A DNA stretch of 64,000 nt from Mesostigma viride (lineage: Eukaryota > Streptophyta > Mesostigmatophyceae > Mesostigmatales > Mesostigmataceae). The stretch is taken from assembly GCA_009746045.1 (NCBI GenBank), contig RPFO01000156.1, positions 5,011,091-5,075,090 on the forward strand, read 5' to 3'. Positions 35,071-46,100 of this stretch are shown piece after piece. Below the pieces are notes generated by a model. That model was not told where the DNA came from, made no database searches, and saw only the letters and a program-made list of their open reading frames with translations. The translations under genes were made by a program, and so were the position numbers. Every line of letters starts with the position of its first letter. The first letter of the stretch is position 1.

Positions 35071-35726
35071 GACAATGATGTGACACAAGCAAGTGAGACA
35101 AAAATGCGAAGTGAGACAAGAACATGGGGCCTATGAGACCAGTTCGTAGGGGCAGGCGTCGACCACGCACGCAGGACGTCCTGACCAAGAGTGCCCGTGA
35201 CACCCGTGCAGCGCCGGCCCCAATCCTCTCTCGATGGCCAGGCGCGAGGGTGTGGCACAATGATGGTATCTAAGTAGGCATGTAAAAGTAGTCACGGGCC
35301 GGCGGGTTGGGATGGGGATCGGGCTTTGGTGGCTATGTGTATCCCAGGGAAGGTCGACGAGCCGCTGACTCGGGTGACTAGCCGTTCCTGACTAGTCGTG
35401 TAAGTACTCATGACAAATAGTTGAGCCATGCACTGCTCGTGCATGAGCGTAGCATGGATTTTGATGGCTGCCAGATTGCGCAGTACCTGGTTGGAAGAAC
35501 TTGGAACCTAGTTTACCAGCCATGGTAGGATGCAAGGAGGCCCGAGTGGTCAGCCATGCTCCTCAGTGATAAGAAGCTTGTGGAATCAGAACTGATCATG
35601 TAAAATTGAAAGTGGCCATGTGTTGATACTGACTAATGTGACATGTGGTATAACCGAAAGCATGCAGGTGCCCCAAAGTTGAGACGACCTATTCATTTAC
35701 AGAGATTTTTTTAGAATTATATATTA
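35071..35726. other. Intergenic stretch, nothing recognised
   Basis: The 3' flank of the repeat-protein gene. AAGTGAGACAA-type short repeats lie at 35090-35115. No exon or mobile element is recognised. Confidence 0.35.
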
Positions 35727-35955
35727 AATTATAACACTACTCCGTTGGAAGATCATGTAGCACATACTCCACTGCTGGTGGATGGGGGTGAGCGGAGCCA
35801 CGAAAAAAGCCACCGAAGCTAACTCTAATCTAAGCTATACCAAAATCCTAGCTACTCTACTCAGTAAAGCGCCCCTTCCTTCTGGGGGGAGGGGCATTGC
35901 CCGCAGCGGCTGGCGTGTGGGCCTGGACAATGGTCTGCCATCTCTTCTTAATACG
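35727..35955 (-). mobile_element. 3' end of the reverse-transcriptase LINE, 5'-truncated
   Basis: This aligns with 8795-8990, the ORF2 C-terminus and 3' UTR (GGCTGGCGTGTGGGCCTGGA, GATGGGGGTGAGCGGAGCC). Here the true 3' end is kept: on the minus strand CTTCCAACGGAGTAGTGTTA is followed by an AT tail. That motif is shared with the family B 3' end. Confidence 0.7.
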
Positions 35956-36030
35956 GTACAAGAAAAAAAACTTCAGGTTTGTTGGCAAAATTTAACCTGC
36001 AGCGCGTAGACCATCCACCGAATTGCAGCT

Positions 36031-36200
36031 AACGGCTATAGTTGAATTTGATGCAAACAGCTAGCTAGTTGAATTTGATGCAAACAGCTAGCTAGTTGAA
36101 TTTGATGCAAACGGGTCAGCAAAATTCGCTGTCAGGCCGGCGTGGCGCGCACAAGCGGTGGCGCGGCGGGGTGGGGGGACGCTGCCAAAAATGGGCTCCG
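36031..36200. repeat. 27-bp minisatellite and solo GGGCTCCGC end
   Basis: Three units of AGCTAGTTGAATTTGATGCA plus AACAGCT (36045-36110) are followed by a G-rich segment and CCAAAAATGGGCTCCGC (36184-36200). The latter is the end motif of the foldback repeat. Confidence 0.55.
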
Positions 36201-36255
36201 CGCCGACGATAATTTTAACCTGAACGTTGCAACGCACATTACTTTATGCTACTAT

Positions 36256-37036
36256 GTATACAGGGTATATAGGTTTTGCATGCCAATCTCACCTCCGTAA
36301 TTTATCATTCTCAATGAATGTATACAGGGTTGTTGGTCGGATCAGTTCAGCAACATCACAGCTGAGAAAATGGCTCACGGCGGTATGGCTGACGGCGGAG
36401 CTCAGATCTTTTGCGTCTGAGCCCCAAATTCGGTCAGATCACTTGCATTCGGTGCGCCTTTTTAAGACGCACTCGCTAGTATAATCGGTTAATTACGGCT
36501 GAAACGCAGTAACGACAAAGTTACGCACGTGCAGCTATGACGACCCCAAAAGCAAATGAACGAGGTTTGGAAAAGGAGCTTTCCGGCTCCCAGCCGAACC
36601 CACTCGTCATCGTCCTTTTCTAGTCGTCTGGGCCCGCCAACCCACCGCCAGCAAACCCATCGCCAAGCGCCTCGCCAGAGCCCAAGAAACCATGCTACGA
36701 CAAGCTATCGTACCTAGTCACGTGCACCGCTAACGCACGGTACACAACAACCAACCATAGCCTTAGCTTAGCCTTTGTACAGCCATGCTACGTACGTCCT
36801 GGCTATGATCAGATTACTTGCCCACGCTCCTTGTTATGATATGCTCACATGGGTCTTATTGCACCCACAGAACTTGCCGGATCGTCTATCGTGTCCGATT
36901 GCTGCTGTTGCATGCCTCAGGCATGAAGGAGAAAGGGGGCCGTCTCTGCCCTTTCTTCCTGTTGTGCACACACAGGAATTAAAAGCACTCCGGTGCTCCG
37001 TGACTCCCCAACGGGAGCACGAGTTTAATTAATTAA
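36256..37036 (+). mobile_element. Internally deleted family A LINE with target-site duplication
   Basis: 36371-36705 matches 1-360 of the family A element. From about 36712 the sequence continues with the 3' UTR equivalent to 1640 onward, so about 1.28 kb including most of ORF1 is missing. The (TTAA)n tail ends near 37036. TTATGCTACTAT at 36244-36255 and 37037-37048 is the target-site duplication. This places the true 5' end at about 36256 and shows a leader of about 115 bp before the conserved ATGGCTGACGG motif. Confidence 0.8.
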
Positions 37037-37054
37037 TTATGCTACTATATAGTG

Positions 37055-37110
37055 ATTACTCCGTGGCATGCCTCTGCGCATGCGTGACACACAAGTACTG
37101 ACTGGCTTAC
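37055..37110 (+). mobile_element. SINE-like fragment, 3' end
   Basis: ACTCCGTGGCATGCCTCTGC and the bases up to ACAAGTACT match the reverse complement of 62568-62612, the 3' part of the 194-bp element at 62556-62749. Confidence 0.55.
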
Positions 37111-37187
37111 TAACGGTACAAACTGCACAACAGCGCACCGGCCCTATAGCTTGCATGCATGTACTATGAACCAAGCTGATGTCTTGG

Positions 37188-40100
37188 CTACAACACAAGT
37201 TTCCCGCTGGAAAACTGTCGACCACTCCTCGCGCCTGACCCCACACTATCCAGCTCCTTATCCTCGCCCTCCTTGAGGCAGGTATATAGCGACAAGAGGT
37301 CCCGGATCTTGCGCTGCCGGACGCATCGCTGGGGCGCAAACACGATATCCTGCCAGGTGTCGCCACCATACGCGGCCACAACACCAGACGAGTGGCTGGC
37401 AACGCCCGCAACGCTGCGCATCCCGCGACCAAGCCTCGCCAGCAAGGCGGGCCGGCGGATTTCTTCCGCTGACTGTGCGTTCTCATCCACGAGGGCGATC
37501 GCCTGTGTAAATGAGGGGGAAGAGGGGGGTGAAGGAGGGGGGGGGGGGAGCGAAGTATTGTCAGGTCTTGATACCTCCCTCAAGCATCGAGCACCTTAGG
37601 TCTCGTTACCTAGATTCATCTTACAACACTTGTTGCCTTAGGCCTTGTTACCTAGATTCATCCAATAGCTCGTGTTGCCTTAGGCCTTCTTATCTAGATT
37701 CATCCAATAACACTTTTGGCTTAGGTCTTGTTATCTAGATCCATCTAATAGCACTTGTTGTCACCAAATAAGTCTTGCCCCGATAGTGCTTTATCCTAAA
37801 ATTTGATCGGTTTTGGTGCACTTACACCCTGAAGCTGTGGGACCATCTGCGAGTGCCTAGCCATGTGGCTTGAAAGAGCGTTGCTGGCATTCGCACCAGG
37901 CTGGGTCAGCCCGTGTACTCAGGAGGCCAGTCCACAAGCTCTCTGCTCACTACATCATCGTGCCCGTCCAACACGCTCAATTTCATCGTACACTAACGCA
38001 GCAAAAGCAGTCCTGTATGTCAATCGTACTGCCATACATTTACCTGGAAGCGTGGGTACTCCTCGCGGTCCACCATGAGTGTGCTGTTGCCCTCCTTGTA
38101 CGCGATGATGCGGGGCGCGCCTCCCAGCACGTTGGAGCTGAACAGCGTGGCCTTGTCGACCAGGCGCACGTAACGCTCGAACGCTGCCGCAAACATGCGG
38201 TGGGATGCCAGCTGGCGCCGCACGGGGACGCCCCGCCCCGTCAGTAGCGCACGCCTGGTGTAACGAGAAGGAACAGGTGCAACATCATGTCGGCCGCCTT
38301 TGTTATTATCCTATAGAGAAAACCACTATACCAATGTACCAATGTACCAATGTACAACTATACCGATGACAACCATCTATATGTATTGTTGCGGTGATTG
38401 TTTTTCTTGTTGTTACTATTAGTACTTTACTTGCTACTATTAGTACTAAACTTGTTTATTTAGTACCATACATGTTACTACTAGTACTATACTTATTACT
38501 ATTAGTACTATACCAGCATACGAAGCACCAACCTGGCCACCGTTCACACTAGCACTTTTCTTTCTTGTTCTTACGATAGCAAGTGGAACATTATGCTGGC
38601 CAGAGTTCTTACCATAACATTATTACTAGTCAACCAAAGCATCCTTGGCCACCGTTCTGGGCAAGCGCATGCAGGCGGAATATCACCAATCAGTTCCGCA
38701 ACCTGTCCTTTTTTCTTGCGCAGACAATTTTGAAGAAAAGCAGAATTTAAGTAAAAATAAAAAAAAACTACATCGCATCCATGCATGATGCGCAAAACAT
38801 GGCTACCATCGCTGCAAAAAACATGGACCGGTCACCAGTGAAGAACCGGTTGGGCACGAGAATATACTAACATAAAAGAGCAATAACAACAATATCCAAG
38901 TAGAACCAGCACATGGTCAACACAACACAACATGCTCAACACAACACAACCCAAACCCCTCACCATTGCCGGTGTGGGGGTCATCATTTTCAAAATCAAA
39001 CCCCTTGTCAGGGTCCCAGGCCTAAATTGGGGGTTGCCGTGCCAACCTGTAGGTCATGTGCCAGTAGCGAAACCGATATGGCCATCACGGCCTTATTAGA
39101 TACAACTTTCCACAACCCCCGTATTACCAACTCATCCCCCGCAAACACGGAGGGTCACATGCCAGCAGCATAATAAACATTGCCAGCACAGCATTCCATG
39201 CAAGCCTCATTCACCCACCTCATCCCCCTGACCACCGCAAGCTCCGGGTCGCAGGCGACCCCCACCATCTCGATCCAGTACGGCTGCTTGGTACCCATCC
39301 CCCCCCCAACGCCAACGCCGCCACTGGGGGCGCTACTCCCCCCACCTAATACCCCTCCCATCCCGGAGCAGCCATCGGCGGCGCACTCTTCTGCTGGCAC
39401 CGGCTCCCAGTAGCGCTCCTCCACGCTGCCGTCCGGGTGCTCCACGTACCCAGGCCCGCAGCGGTAGACAGTGCGGTGGGCGTCGCGCAGCATTGCGACG
39501 GTCTGCTCCACAAACGGGACCCAGGACATCTGGCAGCCGGGAGAAGGGGGCGAGAGGGGGGGGCCGAGGCAAAGGCGGGGGGGGGGGGGGGGGGGGGCGA
39601 GAGCCGGGGGCCAGAATGGCAGTTGGAAGTCGTAAATTAGCTGATTCGACAACACATGGACCTTAAAGTGTCAAATATCCTTTTTGAATATGTAAATATT
39701 GGGCGGGCGAGAGGGACAAAGAGCGCGAGCCGGGGGGGAGGGAGGGGGCGGGAAACGGCTCGGGCGGAGACAGGGGGATGGAAGATGAGGCAAGACCTTG
39801 GCTACACGAACAGCGTCCAGGATATCAAATCCTCACAAATTACAATACAGTCCATACTACTATGGATGCAGGTTTAACTCCATAGTACTATACTATACTT
39901 TACTATGCTATGCTATGCTATGCTATGCTATGCTATGCTATGCTATGCTATGCTATGCTATGCTATGCTATGCTATGCTATGCTATGCTATGCTATGCTA
40001 TGCTATGCTATGCTATGCTATGCTATGCTATGCTATGCTATGCTATGCTATGCTATGCTATGCTATGCTATGCTATGCTATGCTATGCTATGCTATGCTA

Positions 40101-43100
40101 TGCTATGCTATGCTATGCTATGCTATGCTATGCTATGCTATGCTATGCTATGCTATGCTATGCTATGCTATGCTATGCTATGCTATGCTATGCTATGCTA
40201 TGCTATGCTATGCTATGCTATGCTATGCTATGCTATGCTATGCTATGCTATGCTATGCTATGCTATGCTATGCTATGCTATGCTATGCTATGCTATGCTA
40301 TGCTATGCTATGCTATGCTATGCTATGCTATGCTATGCTATGCTATGCTATGCTATGCTATGCTATGCTATGCTATGCTATGCTATGCTATGCTATGCTA
40401 TGCTATGCTATGCTATGCTATGCTATGCTATGCTATGCTATGCTATGCTATGCTATGCTATGCTATGCTATGCTATGCTATGCTATGCTATGCTATGCTA
40501 TGCTATGCTATGCTATGCTATGCTATGCTATGCTATGCTATGCTATGCTATGCTATGCTATGCTATGCTATGCTATGCTATGCTATGCTATGCTATGCTA
40601 TGCTATGCTATGCTATGCTATGCTATGCTATGCTATGCTATGCTATGCTATGCTATGCTATGCTATGCTATGCTATGCTATGCTATGCTATGCTATGCTA
40701 TGCTATGCTATGCTATGCTATGCTATGCTATGCTATGCTATGCTATGCTATGCTATGCTATGCTATGCTATGCTATGCTATGCTATGCTATGCTATGCTA
40801 TGCTATGCTATGCTATGCTATGCTATGCTATGCTATGCTATGCTATGCTATGCTATGCTATGCTATGCTATGCTATGCTATGCTATGCTATGCTATGCTA
40901 TGCTATGCTATGCTATGCTATGCTATGCTATGCTATGCTATGCTATGCTATGCTATGCTATGCTATGCTATGCTATGCTATGCTATGCTATGCTATGCTA
41001 TGCTATGCTATGCTATGCTATGCTATGCTATGCTATGCTATGCTATGCTATGCTATGCTATGCTATGCTATGCTATGCTATGCTATGCTATGCTATGCTA
41101 TGCTATGCTATGCTATGCTATGCTATGCTATGCTATGCTATGCTATGCTATGCTATGCTATGCTATGCTATGCTATGCTATGCTATGCTATGCTATGCTA
41201 TGCTATGCTATGCTATGCTATGCTATGCTATGCTATGCTATGCTATGCTATGCTATGCTATGCTATGCTATGCTATGCTATGCTATGCTATGCTATGCTA
41301 TGCTATGCTATGCTATGCTATGCTATGCTATGCTATGCTATGCTATGCTATGCTATGCTATGCTATGCTATGCTATGCTATGCTATGCTATGCTATGCTA
41401 TGCTATGCTATGCTATGCTATGCTATGCTATGCTATGCTATGCTATGCTATGCTATGCTATGCTATGCTATGCTATGCTATGCTATGCTATGCTATGCTA
41501 TGCTATGCTATGCTATGCTATGCTATGCTATGCTATGCTATGCTATGCTATGCTATGCTATGCTATGCTATGCTATGCTATGCTATGCTATGCTATGCTA
41601 TGCTATGCTATGCTATGCTATGCTATGCTATGCTATGCTATGCTATGCTATGCTATGCTATGCTATGCTATGCTATGCTATGCTATGCTATGCTATGCTA
41701 TGCTATGCTATGCTATGCTATGCTATGCTATGCTATGCTATGCTATGCTATGCTATGCTATGCTATGCTATGCTATGCTATGCTATGCTATGCTATGCTA
41801 TGCTATGCTATGCTATGCTATGCTATGCTATGCTATGCTATGCTATGCTATGCTATGCTATGCGATGCTATGCTATGCTATGCTATGCTATGCTATGCTA
41901 TGCTATGCTATGCTATGCTATGCTATGCTTGCTATGCTATGCTATGCTATGCTATGCTACGCTATGCTATGCTAGGCTAGGCTATACTATGCTATGCTAG
42001 GCTAGGCTATGCTACGCTACGCTACCCTACCCTACGCTACCCTACCCTACCCTACCCTACCCTACCCTACCCTACCCTACCCTACCCTACCCTACCCTAC
42101 CCTACCCTACCCTACCCTACCCTACCCTACCCTACACTATACTACTATACTATACTATACTATACTATACTCCAGGTAAATAGGTGTACGTTTATTCCAA
42201 ATATAGCCAGTAGGTAATTCCTGCTAAGCCTAGGGTATCAAGATGTCAGTGGCTAAAACGGCTATACTATACTATACTATACTATACTATACTATACTAT
42301 ACTATACTATACTATACTATACTATACTATACTATACTATACTATACTATACTATACTATACTATACTATACTATACTATACTATACTATACTATACTAT
42401 ACTATACTATACTATACTATACTATACTATACTATACTATACTATACTATACTATACGAAACGAAACGAAACGAAACGATACGATACGATACGATACGAA
42501 ACGAAACGAAACGATACGATACGATACGATACGATACGATACGATACGATACGATACGATACGATACGATACGATACGATACGATACGATACGATACGAT
42601 ACGATACGATACGATACGATACGATACGATACGATACGATACGATACGATACGATACGATACGATACGATACGATACGATACGATACGATACGATACGAT
42701 ACGATACGATACGATACGATACGATACGATACGATACGATACGATACGATACGATACGATACGATACGATACGATACGATACGATACGATACGATACGAT
42801 ACGATACGATACGATACGATACGATACGATACGATACGATACGATACGATACGATACGATACGATACGATACGATACTATACTATACTATACTATACTAT
42901 ACTATACTATACTATACTATACTATACTATACTATACTATACTATACTATACTATACTATACTATACTATACTATACTATACTATACTATACTATACTAT
43001 ACTATACTATACTATACTATACTATACTATACTATACTATACCAACGGGAGCACGAGTTTAATTAATTAATTAATGATTACTATACTATACTATACTAAA

Positions 43101-46100
43101 CTATGTCCTTATCTTACACAGTAGGGATACACCACCCACTTCTCCTCACCATGCCATCAAAGATGATGTCCTTCCCCAGAGTTTCGATTAGTGGCGGATT
43201 TACGCCGAATGTGGCGGTGACACGCAAATTTGGGGAAAATGTGGCGGTAGTGCCCTGTTTTTCAGCCTGTCCAAGATGCCACATGGGGCGGAGTTGGTGC
43301 TACATGGTTGTTGTTGATTCGCCACGGGTTGGCCGTGCTGAAAGCGCACGGTAGTTGGTACTACGCCAAGGTTGGCCGTGTCAGAGCCGCCAGCCCACAG
43401 GCTTCCCGCCAAAACAGATAGGGTGGCGGGGTGGGTCATGGGTGCACTAGTGCAGTGTGCTGCAGTCAGGTGGCTATCTCTGGCTATGCAGGCTCTCAAC
43501 AGCCTGGTGCCGTGGCAACTTGTGTTTTCTGCCTGCTGCCGTCCCTAGTTGTTGTGAGTATCCAGTAACGTGCGTTGTAACTTTCACCTTCAAAGGTTTG
43601 TCGGCGGAGCCCATTTTCGGAACAACCAAGGTTCACAGAAAGGGTGAAGCCAATTATTGAAGAGGTGCGTGGAGTGCGGGCGCACCTGAACGATTTCCAT
43701 TGGCTTCTACTAACAGGACGATGGATCTTGGCGCAAATCTCCTGACTCTGCGGCCAAGATGGTACGACTGACAAAATCAGGATCTTGGCACAAAAATGAA
43801 ACTCCTTGACTGTGTGGACGTGTCATCGCACGCATCGCCAGGACTTGGGCAGTCACCAGCTCACCGCACGCTTCACCATGAGGCTTGTGCTTGCGAAGAT
43901 GCGCAAATTATTTTTTGGACGGACGGATGGATGGATGGATGGATGGATGGATGGATGGATGGATGGATGGATGGATGGATGGATGGATGGATGGATGGAT
44001 GGATGGATGGATGGGTGGGTGGGTGGGTGGGTGGGTGGGTGGGTGGGTGGGTGGGTGGGTGGGTGGGTGGGTGGGTGGGTGGGTGGGTGGGTGGGTGGGT
44101 GGGTGGGTGGGTGGGTGGGTGGGTGGGTGGGTGGGTGGGTGGGTGGGTGGGTGGGTGGGTGGGTGGGTGGGTGGGTGGGTGGGTGGGTGGGTGGGTGGGT
44201 GGGTGGGTGGGTGGGTGGGTGGGTGGGTGGGTGGGTGGGTGGGTGGGTGGGTGGGTGGGTGGGTGGGTGGGTGGGTGGGTGGGTGGGTGGGTGGGTGGGT
44301 GGGTGGGTGGGTGGGTGGGTGGGTGGGTGGGTGGGTGGGTGGGTGGGTGGGTGGGTGGGTGGGTGGGTGGGTGGGTGGGTGGGTGGGTGGTGGGTGGGTG
44401 GGTGGTGGGTGGGTGGGTGGGTGGGTGGGTGGGTGGGTGGGTGGATGGATGGATGGATGGATTGATGGATGGATGGATGGATGGATGGATGGATGGATGG
44501 ATGGGTTTGACGTGCGCTTTCCCCAAAATCCTTCTACAGATCGTGTTTTTGTCGTACCATCTTGGCCGCAGAGTCAGGAGTTTTGCGCCAAGATCCATCG
44601 TCGAATAAGTAGGCGCCAACGGAAATGCTAGAATTGCGTCCCCACTTCACACACTGACCAAATAAATTGGCTTCGCCCCTTCTTCGAACTTCGAACCTTT
44701 GGTTCTTCCGAAAATGGGCTCCGCAGGCAAGTGACAACTAGCGCCGCGCCGTCCCTCTGGCGGGAGCTGACACATAGTACGCTCAATACGGGCGCCCACC
44801 ACTGAACCCGCCACGCGTGGCCGTGGCGAAACCAATCTTACTGGTCGAAACGCCACACAAGTGGCCGAGCGACACCAGTATACAAAGCTCAAAACGCCAC
44901 ACGTGGCGGACTTCAAAACCCTTAATTGAAACGCTGGCCTTCCCCATGTCCACACCCTAATACCGTACGCCTATACAATATCTCATAAAGCACCCATTGT
45001 ACACCAAGCCCTCCTCACCGTGCCATCGAAGATGATGTCCTTCCCCATGTTCACCCCCGCCACGAATGTCGACATCGCGGCCCGGAGCGAGTCCGCATGC
45101 ACCCTCGCGCTCGCCTCGGCGGCCCCAAACGACGCCCCCAGCCCATCCCCGCCCCGTTCCCCGGTGCCCCCCTCGGCCTCCGCCCGCTGCCTCATCGCCT
45201 GATACACGACATCACTCTCCTTGAATGCGTCTGCTTCGACCACCAGCACCCTGGCCTCCCCCAGGAGGCCCCAGAAGCCTCGCTCCATGACCGCGGCGAC
45301 GGCCGTGGATTTCCCGGCGCCCATGCCGCCCCCTAGAAATAGGACCACGGGCCTGCGACGGGGCTGGGTGGATGCTGCGGTGGTCGTAGGGCCAGGGGGT
45401 GGCAGGGCCGAGGATGCACCGCTGGCATGGGGTGAGGAGCCGGGGGCGGCGTTGCTAGAATTAATGTTGTCGGCCGGCCCCGGGACCCGGTCATCCGCCT
45501 GGGCCACGCTCTGGAGGCTCTTGAGCTGCTGCAGGATGGTCTTGAACTGGCGCTGGGGACGCAGGGTGGTCACGATCTGGTGGGGGTGGGGTGCGGTGGG
45601 GTGGGGGGGGCGGTTCAGTCAGGGAGCACGCCGGCCTGTTGAGCCAGTCCCTTGACGAGACGTTGGAAGGGAAACTAGCCATATAATAATACACAGAGAA
45701 GCTGGCATTTGCAATCAAGTCGGTATTCGTTTGGCAACAAAGCAACGAGCTAAACTCTCGCAATCAAGGGTTGCTTTTTCTCCGACCTCCTAAACATGGC
45801 CAACCCCCGCCAGCCACTTTACGGAATGAAGGATGCTGATCACAGCGCTATAATCCACGTGCTGATGAAAGTGCCATGCGCATTAATTGTTTGTTATCCA
45901 CGTGCTGATGAAAGCGTACTAATCATAGCGCGATCCGTCCAATCTTGTTCTACCAGCCACCCATGACCCATGCCTAGGGCCAATCGGCATGAGGCCAGAC
46001 ATAACGTAGACATGACTGTAAGAAAAGCCGGCCACAGTAAGGCACTCTTTTTTTAAGCTTTCTTTGCTCCCTACCGCACCCCTTTGTCTCGGCAAACTAC

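Noticed and set aside
32961-35258. 765-codon minus-strand open frame opposite the repeat-protein exon
   Set aside because: Mirror of a GC-rich coding exon; the plus frame shows conserved repeats and good splice sites.
42024-42134. Interstitial telomere made of CCCTA units
   Set aside because: Plant-type telomeres are CCCTAAA and other common types are CCCTAA. This is a plain pentamer that grades into neighbouring pentamers.
39798-43070. Open frames through the pentamer arrays
   Set aside because: Stop-free pentamers; no conserved sequence at either end.
43796-44631. Open frames through the GGAT/GGGT array
   Set aside because: Simple-repeat artefact lying inside a foldback element.
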